A stretch of 64,000 nucleotides of DNA from CAWBXL01 sp963837365 (GTDB lineage Bacteria; Acidobacteriota; Terriglobia; Terriglobales; Acidobacteriaceae): assembly GCA_963837365.1 (NCBI GenBank), contig CAWIMW010000001.1, positions 496,001-560,000 of the forward strand, read 5' to 3'. Below, one piece after another: positions 42,554 through 51,859 of the stretch. Made by a program: the position numbers and the translations under genes. Each line of letters begins with the position of its first letter. Within the stretch, counting starts at the first letter, position 1. The notes beneath the pieces are model-generated. The model had not been told where the DNA came from and did not search any database. It saw only the letters and a program-made list of their open reading frames with translations.

Positions 42554-43446
42554 CAGATCTCGCTATAGAACTGAGCGGAGCCAGCAAGAAATATCGCTAC
42601 TTCACGCTGGACAAGGTGGACCTGAAACTCCCGCGAGGGCAGATTATGGGACTCATCGGAGCTAATGGCGCGGGTAAATCCACCACGATTCGCATTTTGA
42701 TGGGCCTGGTTCATCAGGATTCGGGTGAAGTTCGCGTGCTCGGCTACAGCATGCCTGCCGAACAGGTCGCCGCCAAATGGGACATCGGTTTCGCATCGGA
42801 GGACATGCGCCTCTACGATTCCATGACTCTCGCCTGGCACATGAATTTCATTCGCTCGATCTATTCCAACTGGGACGCCGCCTACGCGCAGCTTTTGCTC
42901 AAGCGTTTTGGGCTGCGAGCAGACCAGACGATCAAGGGCCTGTCCCACGGCCAGCGTGTGAAGTCGGCCCTGCTCCTGGTCCTGGCGCGCAAACCCAAAC
43001 TGCTGGTGCTGGACGAGCCCACGACAGGTCTCGACCCAGTGGCTCGCCACGAGATTCTCCGCGAGTTGACCGACGTCATGGCGGACGAGGGCCGCAGCAT
43101 CCTGTTCTCCTCGCACAACACCCAGGATGTGGAACAGATTTCCGACCGCATCACCTTTATCGATCGCGGGCGAATCATTGACTCCATGGACAAGGAGGCG
43201 TACCTCGACCGCTGGCGCCGGCTGCGCCTCGAAGTCCCTTCGGGAATCGATCTCCCGGCCTTGCCCGGAATCATCGGAGTGCGCCAGCAGGGAAGGCTTG
43301 CGGTTGCGACTGCCAGCGCCTTTGTGCCGGACCTTGCCAATGCCTATGAAAGGACCGGCGCCCGCGTTCAACGCATCGAGAACATGACGCTCGAGGAGAT
43401 TTTCGTTGCCAATGTCGAGCACAGCCGCGAGGAGGTGAAAGCATGA
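42550..43446 (+). CDS. ABC transporter ATP-binding protein
   Basis: 298 residues. Walker A is GANGAGKST (residues 37-45), signature LSHGQRVK, Walker B LLVLDEPTTGLD and the switch His in FSSHNTQDVEQISD. The C-terminal extension after residue 220 (LRLEVPSGIDLPALPGIIGV) is common in YtrB/CcmA-type export ATPases. The gene is coupled to the GntR gene and to the permease gene by 4-nt overlaps. The substrate is unknown; family relatives act in export or in resistance to envelope-active compounds. Confidence 0.9.
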   Translation: MTDLAIELSGASKKYRYFTLDKVDLKLPRGQIMGLIGANGAGKSTTIRILMGLVHQDSGEVRVLGYSMPAEQVAAKWDIGFASEDMRLYDSMTLAWHMNFIRSIYSNWDAAYAQLLLKRFGLRADQTIKGLSHGQRVKSALLLVLARKPKLLVLDEPTTGLDPVARHEILRELTDVMADEGRSILFSSHNTQDVEQISDRITFIDRGRIIDSMDKEAYLDRWRRLRLEVPSGIDLPALPGIIGVRQQGRLAVATASAFVPDLANAYERTGARVQRIENMTLEEIFVANVEHSREEVKA

Positions 43447-44114
43447 AGGGCTCCATCATCGGTCATCTGGTTCTGAAGGATTGGCGTCTCAACCGCCTGC
43501 TCATTTTGCTCACGCTGGCGATCGGACTGGTTGCGCTGCTGGTGACGCAATTCGGCGGGCTGGCCCGTCTCATCGGCATCGTGTGGTTCTTTGTGGCACT
43601 CTGCATTCTGGGCAGCATGCTGCCCGGCTCAGCCATCCTGAATGAGCGAAAGAAACAAACCCTGGCGTTCATCATGAGTCTTCCCGTCACCTCGGTGCAG
43701 TACAGCATCGCGAAAATGCTGTCTATCTGGGCGCTGTTCCTGGTTCCCTGGCTCACGCTCCTGATCTCCGCGGTGGTCCTCGTCGAGACCCGCCATCTAG
43801 TTCCAAACGGGTCTATTCCCACGGTGCTCATTCTCGCCATGCTGCCGCTGATCGGTTTTTGTCTCGTCTCCTCGACCACTCTGGTCGGCGAATCCGAGGG
43901 ATGGCTCGTGGGCGTCAGTATCGTCTGCAACTCCTCCTACTGGCTGGGGTGGTTTTTGCTGGCCCAAATCCCGTCGCTAACGATTAACTGGAAGGGGCCA
44001 GTCGCAGTCTGGAATGCGACGGAGATCATAGTTCTGTGCTCCGAGCTGGGAGCGATCGCTGTCACCGTCGGTGTCACGCTCTTCTTGCAATCCAGAAAGC
44101 GTGATTTTATTTAG
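43443..44114 (+). CDS. ABC-2-type membrane protein
   Basis: 223 residues with six predicted membrane segments, beginning LILLTLAIGLVALLVTQFGG and including LARLIGIVWFFVALCILGSM, IWALFLVPWLTLLISAVVLV and AMLPLIGFCLVSSTTLV. The GSMLPGSAILNERKKQTLAF loop is the cytoplasmic coupling region expected for ABC-2 permeases. It is translationally coupled to the ATPase gene. Together they should form an exporter. Confidence 0.82.
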   Translation: MKGSIIGHLVLKDWRLNRLLILLTLAIGLVALLVTQFGGLARLIGIVWFFVALCILGSMLPGSAILNERKKQTLAFIMSLPVTSVQYSIAKMLSIWALFLVPWLTLLISAVVLVETRHLVPNGSIPTVLILAMLPLIGFCLVSSTTLVGESEGWLVGVSIVCNSSYWLGWFLLAQIPSLTINWKGPVAVWNATEIIVLCSELGAIAVTVGVTLFLQSRKRDFI

Positions 44115-44163
44115 CGGCTAGCGACGTCCGTCGTCGGCCTAAAACACTCGAAAGGAGAATGCC

Positions 44164-45990
44164 ATGCGATACGTTTGTCTGCTTGTTCTAATCGCCTCCA
44201 CACTTCACGCTCAGGATGGTGCGGCAATTTACAAGCAAAAATGCGCCTCCTGCCACGACACGCCCGCCGCGCGGGTTCCGTCCTTGAGCACGATCAAGGC
44301 GATGAGCGGTGAAGCTATCTACAAGTCCTTGACCAGCGGCGTCATGAAAACTCAGGCAGCCGGTCTCTCCACCGCTGAAATCTTTGCTCTGATTGGCTTC
44401 ATCGCGCCTACCGGTGGCGCCAAGCCGGCGACCACTGCGGCCCGCACTTGTACAAAGCAACCCGCGTTTCCCACCGGCGCCAACATCCCTGAATGGAACG
44501 GCTGGAGTACAAGCGTCACCAACTCCCGCTTCCAGGATGCCGCCTCGGCCGGGCTTGCCGCCGCTGATCTCGGCAAACTCAAGCTCAAGTGGGCGTTCAA
44601 TCTAGGCGACGTCACCGACACGCGGTCGCAGCCTGCCGTCATCGGGCGATACGTATTTGTCGGTGCCGGCAGTGGGGATTTCTACGCGCTCGATGCCGAT
44701 TCCGGCTGCACGTTCTGGGTGTTTCGCGCCGCCGCTGGCATCCGTGGCGGCGCTGCCATCGGCGAGGTCGCGGGGTCACCGGCTGTGTTCTTCGCCGACG
44801 GCGGTGCAAATGTGTACGCGCTGAGCGCGGAAACCGGCAAGCTGATCTGGAAGGTCCGGCCCGTCGATCATTTCGCCACGCTTGCGACGGCTACCCCCCG
44901 CTATTACAACGGAGTGTTGTATCAGGGATTATCTTCTTTTGAAGAGGCAATCGCTGGCGATCCAAAGTACCAGTGCTGTAGCTTTCGCGGCAGCGTGGTG
45001 GCTCTCAATGCCGCCGACGGCGAGAAGCTATGGCAAACCTTCACCATCTCTGAAGCGGCCAAGCCTACCGACAAGAGTCCCGCGGGAATGCAGCAATTTG
45101 GTCCCTCGGGCGCAGCGGTCTGGTCAACTCCAACCGTCGATTCGCAAGCAGGCGCACTCTATGTTGCCACCGGCGATAATTATTCGGACCCGCCGACCGA
45201 CACCAGTGATGCAGTCCTTGCCATGGACCTCAAAACCGGCAAGCTGTTGTGGTCCACTCAACTTACCGAGAAGGACATCTTTAACAACGCGTGCTCGATC
45301 CCGATTCCCGGCAATTGCCCGGCGAAGCATGGAGCTGACTACGATTTCGGCCAACCACCAATCTTGCTCAGCCTGGGCGCCGGCAAACGGGCCTTGGTGA
45401 TTGCACAAAAGTCCGGTATGGCCCACGCGCTTGACCCCGACGCCAAAGGCAAGGTGCTGTGGCAAACCCGTCTGGGCGATGGCGGACCGCTCGGAGGCAG
45501 CCAGTGGGGCTCGGCTTCCGATGGCAGCAACGTCTATGTGGCTATCTCCGATCTTGGATTGAGCGGAGTGCCGGATCCGAAATCGCCGCAGGGCTATCGC
45601 CTGGTGCTGGACCCGAAGAAAGGAGGCGGGCTCTACGCGCTTGAGCCTGCGACCGGCAAGATTGTGTGGACCAAGCCGGCGACACCCTGCGCCGCGTCTC
45701 GGACCGACTGTTCTCCAGCGCAATCCGCCGCACTCACCATCATTCCCAGCGTGGTCTTCTCCGGTTCGGTGGATGGACACCTGCGCGCCTATGCAACCGC
45801 GAGCGGCAACGTTCTTTGGGACACCGACACCGCACGCGATTTCCCGACCGTAAACGGCCCACCCGCGCATGGAGGATCCATGGACGCCGCCGGCCCAGCC
45901 GTCGTCAATGGCATGGTTTTCGTCAACTCCGGCTACGGCCAGTGGGGCGGCATGCGCGGCAATGTATTGCTGGCCTTTTCGGTTCAGTGA
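44164..45990 (+). CDS. Cytochrome c fused to a PQQ-type beta-propeller (PVA-dehydrogenase-like)
   Basis: 608 residues from ATG 44164, with AAAGGAGA upstream. Signal peptide (VCLLVLIASTLHAQ). Residues 20-90 are a cytochrome c with the heme site CASCH (Cys27, Cys30, His31). The rest is a quinoprotein propeller with repeats such as YALDADSGCTFWVFRAAAG, ALSAETGKLIWKVRP, VALNAADGEKLWQ and AMDLKTGKLLWSTQ. A vicinal cysteine pair, YQCCSFRG, is like the active-site disulfide ring of PQQ dehydrogenases. The order is that of polyvinyl-alcohol dehydrogenases. Periplasmic alcohol oxidation is likely; the substrate is not known. No PQQ biosynthesis genes are seen here. Confidence 0.82.
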   Translation: MRYVCLLVLIASTLHAQDGAAIYKQKCASCHDTPAARVPSLSTIKAMSGEAIYKSLTSGVMKTQAAGLSTAEIFALIGFIAPTGGAKPATTAARTCTKQPAFPTGANIPEWNGWSTSVTNSRFQDAASAGLAAADLGKLKLKWAFNLGDVTDTRSQPAVIGRYVFVGAGSGDFYALDADSGCTFWVFRAAAGIRGGAAIGEVAGSPAVFFADGGANVYALSAETGKLIWKVRPVDHFATLATATPRYYNGVLYQGLSSFEEAIAGDPKYQCCSFRGSVVALNAADGEKLWQTFTISEAAKPTDKSPAGMQQFGPSGAAVWSTPTVDSQAGALYVATGDNYSDPPTDTSDAVLAMDLKTGKLLWSTQLTEKDIFNNACSIPIPGNCPAKHGADYDFGQPPILLSLGAGKRALVIAQKSGMAHALDPDAKGKVLWQTRLGDGGPLGGSQWGSASDGSNVYVAISDLGLSGVPDPKSPQGYRLVLDPKKGGGLYALEPATGKIVWTKPATPCAASRTDCSPAQSAALTIIPSVVFSGSVDGHLRAYATASGNVLWDTDTARDFPTVNGPPAHGGSMDAAGPAVVNGMVFVNSGYGQWGGMRGNVLLAFSVQ

Positions 45991-46124
45991 GGCCAGATAC
46001 TGGCGGGAGCCGCGGCTCAGGTCTCGACCTCAGTGTGCGAAACGATTCGGCCACCTTCGAGCGCGAAAGCTTTGCGGATAGATCCCAGGTGACGACCCAG
46101 AACTGGTCCATAACAAACCGGAGG

Positions 46125-47321
46125 CTAGCTTATTTGCTCACTGCCGGGTGTGGTGCGGACAATCCTGCCGCCCTCCAGTAATTTGTACTGGCTGTCGCGC
46201 CACACCGAGCCTCTGCTCAGATAGCTTGCGCACCAGACAATGAATCCAAGTAGGTCGCGGATTGGATACAACCAGGGTGAGCGCAGCGCCCGCGGATCGT
46301 GAACTACTCCCCATCCGATTAGCAGGCACTCAATAAGGCGATTCAGGATTGATGCGGCGAGCAGGCTGACGCCAATGACCGGGTGCCCCAACCAGGTCAT
46401 TCCTAGGCACGCCAAAATCCCGTATGGGACCGAAAAGATCATCCCAGTACCAAAATGCCCCTTGGGCCGCGAGTAGCGCGTGCTTTTGGCCCAGCGTACT
46501 TGCCGCTCCCACATGCGCTTGAAAGTCATCGGCGGCACAACGTGGTCAATTATGTGGTCGGACAAGACAACCTTGTAGCCGGCCTTGTCGATGAAATTTC
46601 CAATAACAAAGTCATTGGCAAAATATTCACCGAGTACTTTGTAGCCGCCAATTTTCGCCAGCGAATCCTTGCGCACAACAATAGTTGGCCCCAGGCCGAA
46701 CTTCATGCCCTCCAGCATATTTGCCACCAGGACTCCAGCCGTCATTTCCACGGACATGCCGATGGCGTCAATGCCGGACCAGAATCCGCCGGCATTTTTG
46801 CCGCGATAGACGCAGGTGACCATACCGATTTTGGGGTCAAGCAACGGGGCCACAACGTGGCGCAGGTAGTCAGGCTGCACTTCAACGTCGCTGTCGCTGG
46901 TAACCAGAATGTCGTGGGCCGCGATTTCGGTCATGCAGTGGAACGACCATGCCGGAGGATTGGGCCACGGGGGTTTGCCATTTACGATAATGCGGCTGCG
47001 GATCTGCGGATAGCGGGTGCTGATCTCGCGCACGACATCGAGCGCGGGATCGTCAGCAGTATCGGCGGCAAACAAAACTTCGTAGTCACGGTATCGCTGG
47101 ACAAAAAAGCTTTCCACATTCTCTTTGAGCCGCGCATCAAGCCCATGCACCGGTTTCAATAAGGAAACCGGCGGAAAATCAGGATCTTGAGGGGACAACG
47201 CCTTTGCCCGTCGGGCATCACCATGAAACTTTACCGCCCCGAAAATGGTGAGAAACAGAAATACTGTGGAGGACGCGAGTCCAACCAGGGCCAGTGCCAC
47301 AACAAAGTAAAGGACGTACAA
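46125..47321 (-). CDS. GT21 glycosyltransferase (HpnI/ceramide-glucosyltransferase-like)
   Basis: 398 residues, membrane-bound GT-A enzyme. One N-terminal helix (FVVALALVGLASSTVFLFLT), PPVSLLKPVHGLDARLKENV, the metal-binding LVTSDSDVEVQPDYLRHVVA, GKNAGGFWSGIDAIGMSVEM, ANDFVIGNFIDKAGYKVVLS and the QVRWAKSTRYSRPKG motif are all present. Several C-terminal helices follow. It acts on a lipid acceptor such as a hopanoid or sphingolipid. The start is 7 nt from the gmhA stop, so it is in the same minus-strand unit as the heptose genes. It is an intact paralogue of the broken gene at 40807. Confidence 0.87.
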   Translation of the reverse strand: MYVLYFVVALALVGLASSTVFLFLTIFGAVKFHGDARRAKALSPQDPDFPPVSLLKPVHGLDARLKENVESFFVQRYRDYEVLFAADTADDPALDVVREISTRYPQIRSRIIVNGKPPWPNPPAWSFHCMTEIAAHDILVTSDSDVEVQPDYLRHVVAPLLDPKIGMVTCVYRGKNAGGFWSGIDAIGMSVEMTAGVLVANMLEGMKFGLGPTIVVRKDSLAKIGGYKVLGEYFANDFVIGNFIDKAGYKVVLSDHIIDHVVPPMTFKRMWERQVRWAKSTRYSRPKGHFGTGMIFSVPYGILACLGMTWLGHPVIGVSLLAASILNRLIECLLIGWGVVHDPRALRSPWLYPIRDLLGFIVWCASYLSRGSVWRDSQYKLLEGGRIVRTTPGSEQIS

Positions 47322-47328
47322 ACCGGGG

Positions 47329-47931
47329 TTACTCTCTATCGGCAGAAGAAAGGATGCGCTGCCGAATTGCGCTGAAGATAGCGTGCAGGATGCTCAAGTG
47401 AGCATCCTCAATGTACTGCACATTGTCGGACGGTGCTATAACGCAAAAATCACTTAGTGCCTTGACGCGTCCCCCCTTGAATCCGGTAATCGCAATCGTG
47501 GTGGCGCCCGCTTGCCGGGCCACTTCCAGCCCGCGAACCACGTTAGGGGAGTTGCCGCTGGAAGAAATAGCCAGCGCGACATCGCCTTTCGCAATGTGGT
47601 GAAGCTGCTCGGCAAAAATTTCCGCGTAATCCAAATCATTGGCCAGGGCGGTAAGCATGGCCACGTTGTCATTCAGTGAGAGGGCGCGCAAACGGCGCCG
47701 CCCACTCGCAGCAGCACCCTTCTCCAAATCGCAGGCAAGATGTGAAGCCAGTGAGGCGCTTCCCCCGTTGCCAAAAAGGTACACGGTGCGGTCCCGCACG
47801 TAGGCCTGCCAGATCTGTTCGCTGATGCGGTCGATAAGATCGGTATCCAGACGCGCCAGCACCTCGCGCGTCTCGCCGATGTACTCCGCGGCTTTCACAA
47901 GCGATTCTCTGGCTACCACCTCAGTTTTCAC
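47329..47931 (-). CDS. gmhA: Sedoheptulose-7-phosphate isomerase
   Basis: SIS-fold isomerase turning sedoheptulose 7-phosphate into glycero-manno-heptose 7-phosphate. The 200 residues show RTVYLFGNGGSASLASHLAC, FAEQLHHIAKGDVALAISSS, GNSPNVVRGLEVARQAGATT and EDAHLSILHAIFSAIRQR. The start is GTG 47931. The kinase and nucleotidyltransferase genes upstream make the same sugar pathway, so this gene is the first step of activated heptose synthesis. Confidence 0.93.
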   Translation of the reverse strand: MKTEVVARESLVKAAEYIGETREVLARLDTDLIDRISEQIWQAYVRDRTVYLFGNGGSASLASHLACDLEKGAAASGRRRLRALSLNDNVAMLTALANDLDYAEIFAEQLHHIAKGDVALAISSSGNSPNVVRGLEVARQAGATTIAITGFKGGRVKALSDFCVIAPSDNVQYIEDAHLSILHAIFSAIRQRILSSADRE

Positions 47932-48017
47932 AAATAGGCCTTAACCCTATAGTTACTAAGATTTTATACCGTAGCAGCTGAACTTGGGCAAGGTGAGGAA
48001 GGGTTACAGGCGATGGC

Positions 48018-49040
48018 TTACTTGGAAAGTACCGGAGGTCTGGCCGCCAGAATCGGATCATTCTGTCCATCGTTGTGAATTACTTGCGATCCCTCCTTGC
48101 TCATGGCAAACGGCATTTCCTGAAGATGCGCCAAAGCGTCGCGCACCTGCGATTGCTTGTCCGGCTGGCAATACAACAGGAGAAAACCTCCACTTCCGGC
48201 TCCCAGCAGTTTTCCGCCAACCGCGCCGGCTTCGCGCGCCAGGCGATAGTTGGATTCGATAGCGTTATTGGTGATCCCCCGCGCCAGTTGCGATTTCAGG
48301 GTCCATCCGGCATGCAGGATCTCGCCGAAAGAATCAATTTGATTGCGGCCCAGCGCCAGGCAAAGTTCCTCGGCGAGCCTGGTCATTTCCACGACTGCGG
48401 AAAACTTATCGGACTGGGACATATTTCGTCCCTGCTCCTGCAAGATGGAACTGGCGGCTCTTTCCCCGCCGGTATAAAAGAGCATCAGGCGGCGTTGGAG
48501 TTCATTCCGGGTTTCAGCGGTGCACACGATAGGAGTGACCGCAACACTCTCGTCACGGTGAAAGCGAATGCAATTGAGTCCACCGAATGCGGTGGCATAC
48601 TGATCCTGCTTGCCGATGGGTTCTCCGACGCGATCAATTTCAATATGACACGAGGTGCTGGCCAACTCCGCAGCACTCGGATTTCGTCCGTCGAGGGCAT
48701 AGAGCGCATGAAGTAAACACACGGTAAACGCGCTACTGGAGCCCATTCCCGTGCCCGCCGGAACATCGGCGAAGCTGGCAATTTCCATTCCGCACTCGAC
48801 GTTCATCATGCGCAGACACTCCCGCACCAATGGATGCTGAATTTCCGATGTATTGGATACGTCTTCTGTGCGCGAATATTTGATGCGGATTTTTTCGTGG
48901 AAGTAAGGGTGGATGGCGATATACATCGCCTTGTCAATCGTAGTGCTCACGACAACCCCGGTTTGCCGCCGGTAAAAATCCGGTAGATCGCTGCCGCCGC
49001 CCGCGAAACTGATGCGAAAGGGAGACTTGGCGAGGATCAT
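48018..49040 (-). CDS. hddA: Heptose-7-phosphate kinase of the GHMP family
   Basis: 340 residues. The substrate loop is near the start, SPFRISFAGGGSDLPDFYRR. The GHMP glycine loop is DVPAGTGMGSSSAFTVCLLH. The third motif is VGGKLLGAGSGGFLLLYC near the end. This is the plan of D-glycero-alpha-D-manno-heptose-7-phosphate kinase, which adds a phosphate to C-1. The start overlaps the nucleotidyltransferase stop by 4 nt. Related kinases for other sugars have similar motifs, but gmhA next door points to heptose. Confidence 0.88.
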   Translation of the reverse strand: MILAKSPFRISFAGGGSDLPDFYRRQTGVVVSTTIDKAMYIAIHPYFHEKIRIKYSRTEDVSNTSEIQHPLVRECLRMMNVECGMEIASFADVPAGTGMGSSSAFTVCLLHALYALDGRNPSAAELASTSCHIEIDRVGEPIGKQDQYATAFGGLNCIRFHRDESVAVTPIVCTAETRNELQRRLMLFYTGGERAASSILQEQGRNMSQSDKFSAVVEMTRLAEELCLALGRNQIDSFGEILHAGWTLKSQLARGITNNAIESNYRLAREAGAVGGKLLGAGSGGFLLLYCQPDKQSQVRDALAHLQEMPFAMSKEGSQVIHNDGQNDPILAARPPVLSK

Positions 49041-49750
49041 GCCAGTTTCTCGCTCAACGCTTGGAGTCCAGCAGGGCTACCCATATCGAAGAATGGCTCA
49101 GGAGTTACCCAGGCACGCATCTCTCCCCGCTTGATCAATTTGGGGAAAACTTCTTCCTCTAGCGAACATACTTGAGTTGGGGCGATATCGTCGAGAACTT
49201 TACGCGCGAGAACGATCGCCCCTGCATCCGTACAAGTCATGTTCTCAGGATTTCGTTTTTGATAGGCAGTGACCCGTCCGGCGGCAGAAACGGCCAGGTT
49301 ATAGGGGACAGGCATTTGATCACTCCTGCGCGCCACAATCAATGCTTCGGGTTGGTGTTTAAAGAAATCGGCAACCACCGCGCGATAGTCCACGTCGAGG
49401 AAAGTATCGCCGTTTAACAACAAAAAGTTCTCGTCCAGCTTAAAATCGGCGTTCTTCAGTGCTCCTCCAGTTCCCAAAGGCGAGGGTTCGTAAGAGTAAC
49501 TGAGGTCCATGCGCAGCGGGCCGCCGTTGGAGAAAAACTGTTCAATTTGTTCCCCAAGATAAGAAACCAGCAACAAGACCCGCTCGATTCCATTGCTCCG
49601 TAACAACTCAAGCTGATGTTGCAGGAACGGTTTTCCACAAACCGGAATCATCGGCTTGGGAATTGTTTCCGTAACCGGGCGCAACCGCGTGCCCAGGCCG
49701 CCGGCGAGAATGACTGCCTGGCAATCAATTGTTCCCGGCGCGGTCGGCAT
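49037..49750 (-). CDS. hddC: Heptose-1-phosphate guanylyltransferase-like nucleotidyltransferase
   Basis: 237 residues, GT-A-like nucleotidyltransferase. The NTP loop is AVILAGGLGTRLRPVTETIP with Lys in KPMIPVCGKPFL. The metal-binding Asp lies in LLLNGDTFLDVDY. It fits HddC, which makes GDP-D-glycero-alpha-D-manno-heptose, given its coupling to hddA and gmhA. GDP rather than ADP use is inferred from the kinase next to it. The phosphatase GmhB needed between these steps is not in the window. Confidence 0.85.
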   Translation of the reverse strand: MPTAPGTIDCQAVILAGGLGTRLRPVTETIPKPMIPVCGKPFLQHQLELLRSNGIERVLLLVSYLGEQIEQFFSNGGPLRMDLSYSYEPSPLGTGGALKNADFKLDENFLLLNGDTFLDVDYRAVVADFFKHQPEALIVARRSDQMPVPYNLAVSAAGRVTAYQKRNPENMTCTDAGAIVLARKVLDDIAPTQVCSLEEEVFPKLIKRGEMRAWVTPEPFFDMGSPAGLQALSEKLA

Positions 49751-50051
49751 CAGGCTGAATCATAGCCGAATCGAAAGGATGGAGTCGAGCTAGAGGCGGG
49801 TAGCGGCCCAACTCAAATTTCTTCGCGCCCTTTGCCGAAGTTCTTAGCGGCCCTTGCGATCAAGATCTTTCGCTTGACCTGCAATAAATCCAAGACCCTG
49901 ACCGCAAAGACTCCGCCCAGGGCGCGGAGAAAACAAACTGGGCCACCTACGGGGCTGGACGATTGCTATAAATCGTCTTGCCCGAGCTTTCGGCAATCAC
50001 GTACTTCGGGGACTGAAGTAAACGACACTACTTTGGCCTTTTGATAAGTCG
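49751..50051. other. Non-coding stretch of 301 bp
   Basis: Nothing convincing in either strand. A promoter for the minus-strand heptose genes should be here, but no good -35/-10 pair was found. A GC-rich tract reads CCGCCCAGGGCGCGGAG near 49915. Confidence 0.4.
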
Positions 50052-51776
50052 TCACAAACAGAAAAATGCGCGTGGTCGAAGCTCCCACTCCCGCAGCAAA
50101 TCAGCATCACTCAAGTAAATCTTGGGGGCGTCAGGAAACGTAGAGCCGAACCACATGCTTGAACTTTTCCCGTTTACCAGTTCAATGGGGCGCTGCAAAT
50201 AAAAGAGCAACGACGATCCAAACGATTGGTCACCGTAAATCATGACTTTGTCGCCGGGCTGGATTTGGGCTGCGATTTTCTGCGCCAAGGGCTTCGAAGA
50301 AAGGTAAGGCTCGAAACGCTGCAATGCGATGTGAGCGGCGAAGAGGAACACGGTCATAGTCACCGCCATCGTCCAGGTGGCAGCCCAGTGTCTGCGCTTC
50401 CAGCGAAGAACCAGTGAAGTAATTGGACCGAGCAAGAATGCAATTGTAGCCAGCATCGCGGGCAGCCGAAGCGCGGCGAACGACTCTCCGCTCAGGTCCA
50501 GCATGTGCGACATGGAGAGCGTGTCGTTGGCCAGATCATGCTTCGCCAACACTGTCCCGATGTCCGGCACAAATGGCAACTGGCGTGAACTCCACAATCC
50601 AGCAATCAGTGCGCATCCGGATGCCACCGAGACCATCGCGATGAATGCGGTCGCACCGATCAGCCAGCCTGATCGTTTACCCGATGCCTCTTTCACTTCG
50701 GCAGACGAAACCGCAACTGCCAGCAGAAGGATCAGTGGAAAATATGCGGGATAGGTGTAGTACTCCTGGTTGGTCGACAGCGAGAAAAACACAAGAATGA
50801 CCCCAGCCCAAATCCAGCACAGCAAACGGGTGCGCGCGTCGAAGCGGGGAATCGCAACCTTGCTCTTAAGTGTCTGCCAACTATCTTTCAAGGCCAGAGG
50901 GAAATACATGCTCCAGGGAAACAGCCACGCCAAATGGAGCGACCAGTAGAGGTATGCCGGTAGTTTGTTGTAGTCCCGGGGATAGCGCTTGCCCAGAAAA
51001 CGCAGAAAGTGCTCATTGACAAAATAAAACCAGAAAAACCTATGGTTGCGGGCCCCGGCCAGCAAATGCCACGGCGCGGCGATCGCCAAGAACAATAGCG
51101 TGCCGGACAGCAGACGAAATTCACGCCATCGCCGCCAATCCCCGGTGAGCACCACGAACACCAACATGATGGCACCAATAAAAACCATGCCAATCAATCC
51201 CTTGGCCAGTATCGCAAGGGCGGCGCAAGCATATCCCGCATACCATCGCCACGCCTTTGCCTGAGGCTCCAACGCCGTGAGGAAAAACCAAAGCGATGCG
51301 GCAATCAGGAGGCTAAGCAATGCTTCAGGAATGAGTATTCTGGAAAATAAGTAGAACCCGATGGCTGTCGTAACAAACAGCGCGGCGTAGATTCCGACGC
51401 GCGTATCGAAGGCCCGGCGGCCCCAACAGTAGGCCAGTAGCATCATCAAAAGGATGGCGAGCGCTGACGGCAGTCGCACCGCCAACTCATGTACCCCAAA
51501 AATGTGGAATCCACCCGCCACCAGCCAGTAGGGGAGCGGCGGCTTTTCCAAATAGCGGACGCCATTGATGTGTAGTGTGACGTAATCTCCACTGACAAAC
51601 ATCTCCCGGGCAGCTTCAGAATGGCTGGCGTCGGCATCGTCGAGGAGCGCGGGAGAGGTTAGAGATCCAAAATAGACAACACCAAATAAGAAGAATAAGG
51701 CAGCCAAGGCCCAACGGTAGCGCGGTGCCTGCTTGATTCCATTGGTTTGGGCCAGCTCAGGGACAGTGATCGTCAA
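50052..51776 (-). CDS. ArnT/PMT-like membrane glycosyltransferase
   Basis: 574 residues with about twelve membrane segments, GT-C fold. After the first helix the loop DDADASHSEAAREMFVSGDY carries the acidic catalytic pair of the ArnT/PMT_2 family, followed by YVTLHINGVRYLEKPPLPYW. Such enzymes move a sugar from an undecaprenyl or dolichyl phosphate carrier onto lipid A, glycan or protein at the periplasmic face. The start is TTG 51776. The gene is separated from the heptose cluster by 301 bp. Confidence 0.85.
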   Translation of the reverse strand: MTITVPELAQTNGIKQAPRYRWALAALFFLFGVVYFGSLTSPALLDDADASHSEAAREMFVSGDYVTLHINGVRYLEKPPLPYWLVAGGFHIFGVHELAVRLPSALAILLMMLLAYCWGRRAFDTRVGIYAALFVTTAIGFYLFSRILIPEALLSLLIAASLWFFLTALEPQAKAWRWYAGYACAALAILAKGLIGMVFIGAIMLVFVVLTGDWRRWREFRLLSGTLLFLAIAAPWHLLAGARNHRFFWFYFVNEHFLRFLGKRYPRDYNKLPAYLYWSLHLAWLFPWSMYFPLALKDSWQTLKSKVAIPRFDARTRLLCWIWAGVILVFFSLSTNQEYYTYPAYFPLILLLAVAVSSAEVKEASGKRSGWLIGATAFIAMVSVASGCALIAGLWSSRQLPFVPDIGTVLAKHDLANDTLSMSHMLDLSGESFAALRLPAMLATIAFLLGPITSLVLRWKRRHWAATWTMAVTMTVFLFAAHIALQRFEPYLSSKPLAQKIAAQIQPGDKVMIYGDQSFGSSLLFYLQRPIELVNGKSSSMWFGSTFPDAPKIYLSDADLLREWELRPRAFFCL

Positions 51777-51859
51777 TCGCGACGGGCCTCATGGAGCAGT
51801 CTCATGAAGCATTGAGTTTATCAGCTAGAGTGTGTGAAAGGTCTAGTGGTGTGCAAGAG

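Noticed and set aside
42550..43446. ATPase partner for the MacB-like permeases
   Set aside because: It is coupled to its own ABC-2 permease and GntR regulator, and it is of a different ABC subfamily.
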